A stretch of 36,250 bases of DNA, taken from positions 1-36,250 of the forward strand of contig CAWDUP010000005.1 in assembly GCA_963805505.1 (NCBI GenBank), read 5' to 3'. The position numbers and the translations under genes are program-made. Position 1 is the stretch's first letter. Each line of letters starts with the position of its first letter. This document shows positions 23,675-32,234 of this stretch, piece after piece. This stretch comes from JANPBY01 sp963805505 (lineage in GTDB: Bacteria > Actinomycetota > Actinomycetes > DATJPE01). Below the pieces are notes generated by a model. That model was not told the DNA's origin and did no database searches. It saw nothing but the letters and a program-made list of their open reading frames with translations.

Positions 23675-24826
23675 CTAGCGGGCGCGGAGGATCTTGTCGA
23701 GAGCGGACATGGCTGCAACGGCGTCGGCGGTCTGGGTGTGGGCGTAGATGCGTTGGGTGATGACGGGGTCGTGCCCGTGGATGCTCGCGACGACGTGCAC
23801 CGGGACGCCCGCCCCGAGCATCAGCGTGACACTGGTGTGGCGCAGGTCGTGCAGCCGTACGCGGCGTAGCCCGACACCGTCGGCGATGCGGTGGAACACG
23901 GTGGAGTACGTCTCCGGGCGCGGTGGTCGGCCGAGCTCGTCACAACAGACGAAGTCCCCGTCGTCATAGGCCGCACCGGCTGCGAGGCGTTGCTGTGCCT
24001 GAAGATTCCGGGTGCGTCGGAGGGCGGTCAATGCGTACGGCGCTAGCGGAACCGACCTCTTTGACCTGGCCGACTTGGGTTCCCCTTCACTGATCCCTCC
24101 CCCGTCGTGCCCCAGCTGCACGCGGGAACGTCGGACGACGACGGCCGGCTGGGGAGCGTCGAGGGTCACGTCGGACCAGCGGGCGCCGAGCACCTCGCCT
24201 CGCCGCAGCCCCGACAGGCTGAGAGCGAACGGCCCGGCCCACAGATGCTCGGACGTCGCGCCGAGGAAGGCCGAGGCTTCGTCCGCGGTCCAGGCCTTCA
24301 TCTCCTCGGTCGGTTCGGGGAGCAGGTTGACCAGCGCGGCCGGGTTGCGGACGAGGATGCCCTCTCGGACGGCGGCGTTGAAGGCCTGCCGCAGCACACC
24401 GAGCGTGAGGTTGACCGAACGTGGAGCCAGCGGCCGGTCGCCGGAGCGCATGGCACCGATCATGTCGACGAGGTGGTTCTTCGAGAGCCTGTCGAGGCGC
24501 TGGTCCCCGAAGGCTGCTATTGCTCGCGCGAGGGCGCTGCGGTAGCCCTCGAGGGTCTTGGGTCGGATGCTGTGTCGGCGGGACTCGAGCCAGCCGTTGA
24601 GGTAGTCGGTGACGGTGATCTGCTCCGGTGCGACGTAGGTTCCCGCACTGATCGAGACGCGAGTGGAGGAGACGAAAGCTCGGGCTTCCTTCATCGTCGA
24701 GAACGTCCGGGTGGACTGGCGCCGATGTCCGTCCTTGGTCGTGCCGGCGTCCACGACGCATCGCCACCGGACGCGGCCGTCGGTGAGCACGATCTTGCGG
24801 ATGGGTTCGCGTTGCTTGCGGCTCAT
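23675..24826 (-). CDS. Tyrosine recombinase (integrase) of the element
   Basis: A 383-aa phage-type integrase that would insert and excise the element at the tRNA-Phe 3' end. Residues 10-65 form an AP2-like arm-binding N-terminus (WRCVVDAGTTKDGHRRQSTRTF), 70-165 a SAM-like core-binding domain (TVTDYLNGWLESRRHSIRPKTLEGYR), and 175-380 the catalytic domain. Catalytic residues are R208 (SGLRRGE), K251 region, H326 and R329 (HDLRH), H352 (IHGHDP) and Tyr361 (RIYAHT). All are present, so it should be active. ATG 24826 follows GGAGGTCC, and codons upstream of it have no homology. It points towards the tRNA and lies 91 bp downstream of the excisionase gene. Confidence 0.95.
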   Translation of the reverse strand: MSRKQREPIRKIVLTDGRVRWRCVVDAGTTKDGHRRQSTRTFSTMKEARAFVSSTRVSISAGTYVAPEQITVTDYLNGWLESRRHSIRPKTLEGYRSALARAIAAFGDQRLDRLSKNHLVDMIGAMRSGDRPLAPRSVNLTLGVLRQAFNAAVREGILVRNPAALVNLLPEPTEEMKAWTADEASAFLGATSEHLWAGPFALSLSGLRRGEVLGARWSDVTLDAPQPAVVVRRSRVQLGHDGGGISEGEPKSARSKRSVPLAPYALTALRRTRNLQAQQRLAAGAAYDDGDFVCCDELGRPPRPETYSTVFHRIADGVGLRRVRLHDLRHTSVTLMLGAGVPVHVVASIHGHDPVITQRIYAHTQTADAVAAMSALDKILRAR

Positions 24827-24917
24827 CTCGTGGACCTCCTCCCGCCCGTAGTCGATGCTCTTCCGATTCGTGGCTGCCGCGGTGGCCTCACGACGCGGCT
24901 GTGGACAACTGGGCCGT

Positions 24918-25142
24918 CTAGGCCGTCGGTGGATACGCCGTCGACGGGCCACTGGTGTCGTCGAGGAGCCTGATCAATGGCGCGGTGGGGATCTTGATGA
25001 GCTTGCCCACCCGAATCACCGTCGTCGGCCATTGGTCGGTGCGGACCAGTTCGTAGGCCAGGGACCGGCCGATGCCGAGGACCTGGGCCGCGGTTGGGAC
25101 ATCGAGGATCGGTGGGAGGGCGAGCAGCTCGGTTCGGGTCAT
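24918..25142 (-). CDS. Excisionase-like HTH protein
   Basis: A 74-aa MerR/AlpA-type helix-turn-helix protein. LDVPTAAQVLGIGRSLAYELVR is the DNA-binding helix pair and RVGKLIKIPTAPLIRLL the wing with the following helix, the arrangement of Xis/excisionase family proteins. It lies just upstream of the integrase in the same direction, where recombination directionality factors usually sit. The start ATG 25142 is preceded by AGGAGG. It could instead be a transcription regulator of the integrase. Confidence 0.85.
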   Translation of the reverse strand: MTRTELLALPPILDVPTAAQVLGIGRSLAYELVRTDQWPTTVIRVGKLIKIPTAPLIRLLDDTSGPSTAYPPTA

Positions 25143-25259
25143 CGTGGTGCCTCCTGGGTGGTTGTGTTCTGGGCCGGATGGAGACGTGCGTCATGAGACA
25201 GGTGTGCAGCGACGGGCCGAACATCGTGAGCTCCCGAGTGCTGTGCCGCGTTCGTGCTG

Positions 25260-28200
25260 CTATCGCTGGATGCCGTGGTCGCGCGCAGGTGGCGCAGGCG
25301 TGCGGTACGGCTGGCGCGGCTGCCGGCTCGGGGAGATGGCTGTGCCGCCGGCGCGACGCGGGAACTGGTTCGGGTCGATGTAGGGCCGGCGAGGCTGCTC
25401 AAGCCAATCGCGGTGCCGCCGTTCGCGGTCGGCTCGGTCTGCGTCCAGCCGCTGGGCGGTGTCGGTGTCCACGACCTCGGCTGCGGCGGCGACGCGCCGT
25501 TCGGCTCGGTGGACCTCGGTGTCCACGTGCCTGAGCAGTCCATCGTTGGTGACCTCGAGCCGTGCCTGCAGGTCGCGGCGTCGTCCACGTGCCCAGAACG
25601 GAAGCTCGACCAGCTGGCCTTCCAGGTCGCGCACCTGCGTGGCCACCCGAGTTTTGGTCTCGCTGACGCGATCGAGATCCGCGCGCGCCCGTTCGAGGTC
25701 GCGCAGGTGGCGGCGGTGCCCGTCCGGAATGGGCCGGGGTGGACGGAGCTCCTCGCGTCGAGTCCAGGCCAGCTCCCGGGCCCGTTCGACGGGCTCGTCC
25801 AGGAGGGTGTGGGCGGCTCGCTCGCGGCCGCTGGCCCGGATGGCCGCGGCGAGTTGAGCGATCGCGGAGTCGAGGTCGGCTGAGTGCGACGGCTGGTCGG
25901 TATCGTGGCCATGCGCGGTAGGCAAGCAGGCGCCGGTTGCGGTGGGGCTGGCGCGAAGCGCATCGGAGGCTTGCGTGAGCGATGACTTGAACGGTCCTCG
26001 GGCTGTCATCGCTGTCACTGGGGCTGGCGCGAGGGCTGCCTTGAGCGGGTGGGGTTGCGCTGAGGCTGGCGCGACAAGCCCGGGGGGTTGCGTCGGGGCT
26101 GGCGTGGGTCGGTGTGGGCCGGCGTCGCCTGCCATGACCTCGGGGGTGGTGTGGACGTGGTTCTCGGCGCGTCCTCGGCTCATCGCGACGTAGAGGTGCT
26201 CACGGTCAAGTCCACTTCTGGCCAGCACGATCCCGACGTCGGCGGTAGCTCCTTGAGCACCGTCGATCGTGGCCGCCCACCCATACTCGGCGTGGCGGGC
26301 GAGGTAGGGGGTCGGCAGCGTCGTGGTGCCACGGCCGCGGAGGTCCTCCACGACCAGCCCACCTCCTTCAGAGGCGGCGAGCACACGGAATCTGTCACCG
26401 TTGCGAAGGGTGTCTGTCCCGATCGGGATCTGAGTGGTGTTCCGCTTGGCGATCAGGATGTCCCCAGCCAGCCAGGTCCGTTGTTCGGGATGACCTTGGG
26501 TACTGGCGGTGCGGCTGGTCACCGTCGCCAGCGGGGACCCGGTGATGGCGCCGGTGGCGATCCCGACGACCCGGGCACGCGCGTTCAATGCGGACACGTC
26601 GGCCCAGGACTTGGCCAGCATCAGCGCGTCCTGGCCCCAGTCGGCGGCGTGCTGCCAGCGGGCGAAGACCGCGTCGGCCGCGTCCTGGCTGCTCGGCTCG
26701 GGATGGACCCGGCCGTGGTCGACGTAGTCCGCCAGGACGCTGGGGTCCCCGTCCCGCAGGCGCAGCGTCGCGGCGCCCTCCCACGGGTTGGTGAATCGGT
26801 GCAGCTCGGTGAGCTCCACCGTGCGGGCTCCCATCGTGTGGATGAGGTGTTCGAACATGCCACCGGGCGCGTTCACGGCGCCGATCTGGGCGGGGTCACC
26901 GACGAGGACCAGCGTCGCGCGAGCCGACGCGACATGGGCGGTGAGCTGGTCCAGGTCAGCGGTGCTGAGCATGGACGCTTCGTCGACGACCACGACCGAG
27001 CCGGGACCCAACCGGGCCTGATTGCCCGGCGTCCGACGTGTGCCAGGCGGGCGGCGTTGTTGCAGGAGCCAGCGGGCCACCGTGTGCCCGGGCGCCCCGG
27101 TTGCGGCCGACAGCTCGGCGGCCGCCCGCGCGGAAGGCGCCAACATGATCACCTCTCGCCCGCCGTGACCGCAGATCCCGGCGGCGGCGGCCAAGGTAGT
27201 GGTCTTGCCCGCGCCCGCGGGTGCGGTCATCACGGTGAGAAGGTCCCGTGAGGAGACCAACCGAGCCACCGCTTCGAGCTGCTCGGCGGTCAACGCCGGG
27301 TCCCGCCCCGCTGCGAGCTCGTCCATCAGCTCAGCGGGCAACCGGGCCGGTGCGCGGAAGCCACCGCTGACGGCACGTTCGAGGATGCGCGCCTCGGTGT
27401 CCACCAACTCTTGTGAGGCGTACCTGTCGTCGCACGCTCGAGCCGTCACCCCGACGCGTACGGCGCCGAGACTGACGGCACCACATGCGGCGTTGGTCAG
27501 GGCGTAGTCGGTCAGTTCCTCTACCAGCCGCACGGTCCGGCCTGCCGTCGACGGCGCATCCGGGCCGCTCGAGGGGATGCGCGCAGCCACCTGGACGGCG
27601 AGGTCGGCTCGGGACCAGATGGCTTTCGACCGCCCCGCAGCGGTGACCGCCTCCCCCGTCACTCGTTCCCGCTACCCGCCGTTCGGAAGGCCCACTCCGA
27701 CCGACTGCCTCGGTCGGAGTGCTCGCCGCCAGGGCGAGCCGGTCCCCGTCCCAGCCGAGCGCCGCGGCCTGTTCGCGCCACCGGGCCCGCAGGTCTCCCT
27801 CGGGAACCTCGACCTCCTTGGCCGGTCGGGTCGCCAGGACCGCGGTCTTGATGATCCGCGCGCGCTCCGCGGCGGTGACCGGCCGGCCCAGCGCGTCTTC
27901 AGCGTCGGCGATGGTCGGGACCGCCTCTGCCATCACCGCGCCCGACCGGGTCGACCAAGCGGCCAAGAGCTCGTCGGGGACCCCGAGGATCTCTGCCTGA
28001 CCGTGCTCAGAGACCTCGGCGAACTCCACGTGAAGCCGGGTCGCCAGCTCGGCGCGCAGGGCGCTCTGATAGATCGCCCCGGCGGACTTCTTGTGGTGAT
28101 AGATCTCGTGCCCGTCCAGCGTTCGCCATGCGCCGTCGGCACACAGGACCTTGTTCACCACCAGCGCATGGGTGTGGATCTGCGGGTCGCCGGTCCGGGA

Positions 28201-28672
28201 GGTCCGGTGGTCGAACAACGCCGCGGCGTACCCCGCCGAGCCCACCTGCTCGACTCCGTCCTTTCCGCGGCGAGAGAACGACGCGTGCGTCTCTAGATAG
28301 CCCAACGCCGCCTCGACCGCGGCCGTGTGCGTGGCCTCGATCACCCGCGCCACGTCTCGGTCACCAAGCGCCCACAGGGCGCTGACGGACTTGGGTGCCG
28401 AGAACGTGAGGTCGAACCCGGTCACGGCGTCCGAGCGCCACGCCGGCCCCCAGCTGCCGTCCCGTCGATGGGCAGAGCGCCCGTCCGAACAACGCCTCCA
28501 GCTCCCGCTCCTCCACCACCTCACCAGGCGTCAGGCCCAGCTCGTGAACCCCGGAGCCGTACCAGCGACCCGGCCGATCACCGTGCTCCGCGTAGTACTC
28601 ACACGCTCCACCGACGACGGTGCCCTGGTAGTAGCGCCACGACGAACGACCGATCTTCGCAGAAGACAACAC
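25260..28672 (-). pseudogene. MobF relaxase/helicase gene broken by two frameshifts
   Basis: Three overlapping frames together encode a TrwC/TraA-like relaxase of about 1,130 residues. Piece 1 (from 28672) begins MLSSAKIGRSSWRYYQGTV and holds the N-terminal region with the Tyr-Tyr pair. Piece 2 continues AWRSDAVTGFDLTFSAPKSVSALWALG and has the metal-binding DPQIHTHALVVNKV and HHKKSAGAIYQSALRAEL. Piece 3 (25260 to about 27660) is the RecD-like helicase, with Walker A APAGAGKTTT, VVVVDEASML, LYVAMSRGRAENH, and a C-terminal coiled coil. The shift from piece 1 to 2 occurs at a C5 run (28447-28451, plus strand): dropping one base restores the frame. The shift from 2 to 3 lies near another C5 run at 27653-27657; an in-frame TAG just before it shows the frames cannot be joined earlier. 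Real decay or homopolymer errors cannot be told apart here. Confidence 0.85.
27693..27721. repeat. Perfect 12-bp inverted repeat inside the relaxase gene
   Basis: CACTCCGACCGA and TCGGTCGGAGTG pair perfectly around the loop CTGCC. It lies just upstream of the second frameshift, between the relaxase and helicase parts, where there is no conserved protein sequence. Confidence 0.8.
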
Positions 28673-28689
28673 AGAACAGCACCACCCGG

Positions 28690-28714
28690 ATTATCGTTGC
28701 TACATAACGAGAAT
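28690..28714. other. Candidate oriT hairpin upstream of the relaxase
   Basis: ATTATCGTT and AACGAGAAT are inverted repeats (one mismatch) around a 7-nt loop, 18 bp upstream of the relaxase start. Relaxase genes commonly sit beside their oriT, and MobF nick sites lie next to such hairpins. No consensus nick sequence could be recognised, so this is position-based. Confidence 0.35.
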
Positions 28715-28960
28715 CCTGCGGACGATAGCCTAGGTCGATGCACATGTCTGACTCGATTTGGGTCTCTGGAATGCAGGTCGGAGGGCTCGGCCGCATTGGG
28801 TGTGACGGCCGGACCTAGGCCATGACCGATCAGCAGCACCAAGTACCGAGCGGACGGATGAGTAGGCCAGATTGGGGGCGGGAATTTCTCGCAGGATGGA
28901 ACACGTCGGGCGTGTCCCTCAGCTGAATGGACCCTCACCAGGCACCGAGTCCACACCCGG
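28715..28960. other. Upstream region of the relaxase without a clear gene
   Basis: No frame here has the codon bias or homology of a gene. It is the likely control region of the relaxase and may include the rest of the transfer origin. Confidence 0.35.
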
Positions 28961-29239
28961 TTGGATCGAAATCCAGCTCACATCGACGTCCCTCGTGGCC
29001 AAGACAGGATCGACACAAGGAATCACGTCAATACGCAGCAGGTCCCCAACCTCGGCATCCTGCCGAGCATGGACGCGCTCCTTCTCGTGAAGAAGGGGGT
29101 GCGCTTCGAGCACGACTGTCGGACGTACTCCGCCCCCTCCAACGGACCCTTCCAGTTCGGCTTTGGCAGTCGAAAGAAGACCGTCACGCGCTGCTTGATC
29201 GCCTACCACGGCAAGGCCGTGATCCGGTCGCACTGCTGA
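28961..29239 (+). CDS. Hypothetical small protein, possibly a fragment
   Basis: Up to 92 aa, with ATG starts at 28961 and 29069. From about residue 23 on, third codon positions are very G/C-rich, unlike the opposite-strand frame, which argues that this strand codes. The later part reads DALLLVKKGVRFEHDCRTYS and ends KTVTRCLIAYHGKAVIRSHC. I do not recognise it. The first 20 or so codons have weaker bias, so the true start may be 29069, or the gene may be a truncated C-terminus. Confidence 0.4.
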   Translation: MDRNPAHIDVPRGQDRIDTRNHVNTQQVPNLGILPSMDALLLVKKGVRFEHDCRTYSAPSNGPFQFGFGSRKKTVTRCLIAYHGKAVIRSHC

Positions 29240-29698
29240 GCATCCACTGCTAAGTCACGGCCCTCGGCGCTCTGAGGTTCGGCTCTGAGCCAGCTGCGCA
29301 TCTGCGCCCGCGGATTCGGGATCGATGTCTGGGTGATCGAGTGTCAGCTGGTTGGCGTACTCCAATGTCCCCTGCGCTGTCGCTGCGTCGACGTTGGGCG
29401 CGCAGATCGGCTAGCTGAGTACGCACGCTTCCGACCGGCGATCCGAACACGCCCAGGACACGTTCGACTGCGATGGCAACTCGCCGACGTTGTTGGACGG
29501 GAGAACGAAGTGGATGTCATACCAGTTTTTGGCCCTGCGCCGCCGGGAACTGGCTGACGCCAGAACGACTCGCCGGGCTGAAGCGTTCTCGGCCCAAACG
29601 CGCATCGAACCGCCGCGTTGGCGTGGGACGATGCAGGGCTGGTCTAAGTTGTCGGGGGTCCGAGGCATGCTGAAGGCCACCTCGAGGAGGCGATCACC
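29240..29698. other. Gene-poor stretch with a possible coding fragment
   Basis: No complete gene is apparent. On the minus strand about 29263-29415 a frame without a start codon reads TAQGTLEYANQLTLDHPDID and then a polar tail to a TGA, with fairly G/C-rich third positions. It could be the 3' end of a lost gene. The right end contains the leader of the antitoxin gene, with GAGGAGGCG before the GTG at 29699. Confidence 0.3.
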
Positions 29699-30376
29699 GT
29701 GACTGTCACACTCCTGGATCGTGCAGTAACCACAGTCAACGAGGCGGCCCGTCAACTGCGTATCCCGCCCGCGACCTTGCGCTACTGGCTGGAGGGCGGC
29801 AAACAACGCGAGTCCGTCTACGAGCCGATTCTAAGAACTGAAGCGACTGGCTCCCTCGACGTGACCTGGGGGGAGATGGTCGAGGCCCGCTACCTCCGCG
29901 CCTATCGCGAACAGGTGTCCATGCAGAAGCTCCGTCCCTTCATTGCGGCGCTGCGCACGGAGTTCGGGATCCCGTACCCGCTGGCGCATTTCCGACCGTT
30001 CATCGACTCGAACCGCCGACTCGTACTGTCGCTTCAGCAGCAGCTGGACTTGCCCGACGACCTTTGGATAGTTTTCGAAGGGCGCGCGGGTCAACTGCGG
30101 ATCAATCCGGCCATCACGCATGAGTTCCTGGACAGGGTCGACTTCGCCGATGGACCCGGCGACGAGGCTCTTCGAATCCACCCGGTCGGCAGAGAGCAGT
30201 CCATCGTCATCGACCCGCGCGTCTCCTCCGGCGCGGCAACTGTCGTGGGGGTTCGGACCGTTGTCCTTGCTGAGCGGGCCGAAGGCTTCGGCCAGACCCC
30301 GGGGGAGTTGGCCGAGGAGTTCGACCTGACCCTGGCTCAGGTCAAGGCGGCCATCTCGTACGAGTTCGCGGCCTGA
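29699..30376 (+). CDS. DUF433 / MerR-like HTH antitoxin
   Basis: A 225-aa protein with a MerR-like DNA-binding N-terminus (TVNEAARQLRIPPATLRYWLEGG, residues 12-34) and a C-terminal DUF433 domain (RVSSGAATVVGVRTVVLAERAEG...TPGELAEEFDLTLAQVKAAISYEF). DUF433 proteins are commonly antitoxins of PIN-domain toxins. The middle 120 residues have no name I can give. It would bind its own promoter and neutralise the toxin encoded next. GTG 29699 has GAGGAGG in a good position. The toxin frame starts 13 bp after the stop, so the two form an operon. Confidence 0.8.
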   Translation: MTVTLLDRAVTTVNEAARQLRIPPATLRYWLEGGKQRESVYEPILRTEATGSLDVTWGEMVEARYLRAYREQVSMQKLRPFIAALRTEFGIPYPLAHFRPFIDSNRRLVLSLQQQLDLPDDLWIVFEGRAGQLRINPAITHEFLDRVDFADGPGDEALRIHPVGREQSIVIDPRVSSGAATVVGVRTVVLAERAEGFGQTPGELAEEFDLTLAQVKAAISYEFAA

Positions 30377-30389
30377 CTCAGCGGCCGTC

Positions 30390-30848
30390 GTGCGGCAGCC
30401 TGAGTGGTACTGCGATGCCGATGTCAAAGGGCTGGGGAAGACCCTGGCCGGCATGCGACTTCCAGTCACCTGGCCGGGAGACGATGGTGATCGAGCGTCC
30501 GAGCGACTTCGGCAGCCGCCCAGCCCGATCCACGATCCGGCCACCGCAGACGAGATATGGATCCCGGCGGTCACGAAGGCTGGCCTGGTGATCATCACTC
30601 GTGATAGCAAGATTATGGACCGGGTCGCTGAACTCAATTCGGTCATCGCCAGCCGTGCTCGGATGTTCGTGATCACGAGCTCAAGCCAGCTCGATCTTTG
30701 GGACGAGGTTCGGATCGTTGCTGCGCAGTGGTCCACCATGAACCGGCTGCGTGAGGACCCCGGGCCGTTCGTCGACTCGATCACGCTGTCCGGAACCCGC
30801 CGCCTCGTACCTGCCGCGGACGACGGCGAGGGATCCGACGGCGAGTGA
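30390..30848 (+). CDS. PIN-like domain toxin (VapC45-like)
   Basis: A 152-aa PIN-like RNase. The first acidic residues are in EWYCDADVKGLGKTLA (Asp9, Asp11), a central acidic residue lies in HDPATADEIWIPAV, and AGLVIITRDSKIM supplies Asp72, the best match to the PIN-like metal site. The last 50 residues are less conserved. The likely action is metal-dependent cleavage of RNA, held in check by the upstream DUF433 protein. GTG 30390 is the first sensible start after the antitoxin stop; its Shine-Dalgarno is poor, so coupling by the upstream ribosome is likely. Confidence 0.78.
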   Translation: MRQPEWYCDADVKGLGKTLAGMRLPVTWPGDDGDRASERLRQPPSPIHDPATADEIWIPAVTKAGLVIITRDSKIMDRVAELNSVIASRARMFVITSSSQLDLWDEVRIVAAQWSTMNRLREDPGPFVDSITLSGTRRLVPAADDGEGSDGE

Positions 30849-30998
30849 CCAATGGGTCTCGCCCATCCGAGGGTCGGTTGATCGAGCCCATACCGGTCGC
30901 CTACTCGCTACTTCCAGAGGCCAATCTCTCACCGGCGTCTCAGGATTCAGCGAACACGAGCGATTTCGAAGCGACAACTGCCCGACCTTGGAGCCTCG

Positions 30999-31135
30999 GG
31001 CAAACCCGGACAGGAAGTCGAAGAACCCTTCGAGTGCGTAGAGGGAGCGTCGGTTGGTCTGGTTTCTCGTCGACCCTTGTTCTGCAGATCGCGGTAGGCC
31101 CGTCCGGCCGCCGTGTCTCGAGACGGGTTGGTCAC
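30999..31135 (-). pseudogene. Remnant of AbiEii toxin gene
   Basis: GTG 31135 overlaps the AbiEi stop as GTGA. From it the frame reads VTNPSRDTAAGRAYRDLQNK and on to RPTD, the usual AbiEii N-terminus. Then the frame shifts and continues LYALEGFFDFLSGFA in another frame, where family members read ...LYALEGFL.RL. After that no homology remains. A full AbiEii nucleotidyltransferase is about 280 residues or more, so over 80% is gone. The toxin is dead. Confidence 0.75.
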
Positions 31136-31722
31136 AGCAGCAGTTCCAGGGATGTCCGGATCGGCTCTTCGGCACGAGGGAACTGATGTGCGAGGAGCAG
31201 AAGCTCGCTGGGCTGAGCCTTGGGCCGGCGCAGCCATCGGCGAAGGGCCTCGTTGGCGAGCTCGTGGCCCTCGGTGCCGCGCGTTCGGAAAGCGTCGACG
31301 ATGCTGCGCTCGGCACTGTAAAGGCCGATCGCGGTCTCCTGATCCAGCGACAACATCTCGCGCCCGAGGTCGAAGGTGTCACGTGCGAAGAAGTGCCACT
31401 GGACCATCGCTTCAGTGGCTGGTGCTCGCGTGCCCCTGGGCAAAGCGACATCGGGCGCTGGCGGGATGGTGTCCGACAACCCATGGCGTGCTAGCGCGGT
31501 GGCCAGGCAAAGAGTCGCGAGTGATGACCGGGCCGCGACCGCAAGGAGGTCGAGGTCGGACAAGGCCGCATCCGAGCGGCGATACAGGCCGCGGCCAATC
31601 CGCTTAATGGAGCCCTCGTCACGGAGTCTGTATACCGCCCGTTTGCTCAGCCCCGCCGCCCGAGCGTCGGAGTACGAAAACGTGGCTGGTAGGGCCAGCA
31701 TCTGGCTCTCATCGGTAGCCAC
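31132..31722 (-). CDS. AbiEi-family type IV antitoxin
   Basis: A 196-aa antitoxin-repressor. The N-terminal winged-helix part reads FSYSDARAAGLSKRAVYRLRDEGSIKRIGRGLYR, and the C-terminal domain VDAFRTRGTEGHELANEALRRWL. In characterised systems AbiEi represses the abiE promoter and counters the AbiEii nucleotidyltransferase toxin in phage abortive infection. Full length, no break. GTG 31722 follows GAGGAG. Its toxin partner is only a fossil, so it is an orphan regulator now. An inverted repeat at 31741-31786 looks like its operator. Confidence 0.88.
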   Translation of the reverse strand: MATDESQMLALPATFSYSDARAAGLSKRAVYRLRDEGSIKRIGRGLYRRSDAALSDLDLLAVAARSSLATLCLATALARHGLSDTIPPAPDVALPRGTRAPATEAMVQWHFFARDTFDLGREMLSLDQETAIGLYSAERSIVDAFRTRGTEGHELANEALRRWLRRPKAQPSELLLLAHQFPRAEEPIRTSLELLL

Positions 31723-31740
31723 GAGATCTCCTCACTTCCT

Positions 31741-31786
31741 GGGAACAACCGTATACACATAGATCGATCTGTCCACGATTGTTCCC
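31741..31786. promoter_or_regulatory. AbiEi operator/promoter
   Basis: GGGAACAACCGTATACA (31741-31757) and TGTCCACGATTGTTCCC (31770-31786) are inverted repeats, 14 of 17 bases matching. On the minus strand a promoter lies within them: TGGACA, 16 bp, TACGGT, just upstream of AbiEi. AbiEi proteins bind inverted repeats in their promoter, so self-repression is likely. Confidence 0.6.
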
Positions 31787-31823
31787 GAGGAACCGGATCG
31801 CGTCGCCCCCGAAGTTGGTCCAA

Positions 31824-31926
31824 GTCGTAACCGAGAGTGACTAGCCGCAGGTCGAGCAGGAGCCTCTTCTGACCGCTCCTCGGAAGTCGGTCTCTCACAG
31901 GCCTCTCACAATCGGGCCACAAAAGC
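31824..31926. repeat. Internal copy of the right-end segment (copy A)
   Basis: About 103 bp that match 33886-33995 closely, from CCGAGAGTGAC through TCTCAC repeats to GGGCCACAAAAGC. It carries two TCTCAC motifs at 31893 and 31904. Confidence 0.8.
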
Positions 31927-32234
31927 GCAAAAGCGCACAATGCCGCACAGGCCTGTGTCAGAAGCGTGGCGAATAGCCCTTCCCGGTGGCATTCACGTGT
32001 CATTTCGACGCCTACCGCCCGGCTCGCGTCTCCGCCACAGCCCTGGCGCCGAGGGCTGTTCAGTTGTCTTGAGGCCGAATCTGGTCCGCGTGGTCGACGC
32101 CGACCCCCACAGTTCAGAGAAGCTCCGGACAGAGGATCTGCTCCGGCTCATGGGTTGGGCTAGCCATGGACGAGCCCACCCCCGACGTGGTCCACTGGGT
32201 GGACAGCGGTCCGGACGCGTATGGAAGGGGGCAA

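Larger units (their letters stand above)
31740..32234. other. Intergenic region: AbiE operator, duplicated end segment, protease leader
   Basis: About 500 bp without a convincing gene. It contains the AbiE operator (31741-31786), one copy of the right-end repeat (31824-31926), a perfect palindrome CACAGGCCTGTG (31946-31957), and the leader of the protease remnant. Confidence 0.5.

Noticed and set aside
30681..31484. Minus-strand frame of 267 codons overlapping AbiEi
   Set aside because: It is out of frame with AbiEi, which is certain. Only its stretch near 31000-31050 matters, because it holds the shifted part of the AbiEii remnant.
31946..31957. Perfect palindrome CACAGGCCTGTG as an operator or dif-like site
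   Set aside because: It is short, lies in a non-coding stretch, and there is no promoter or recombinase context to support a role.
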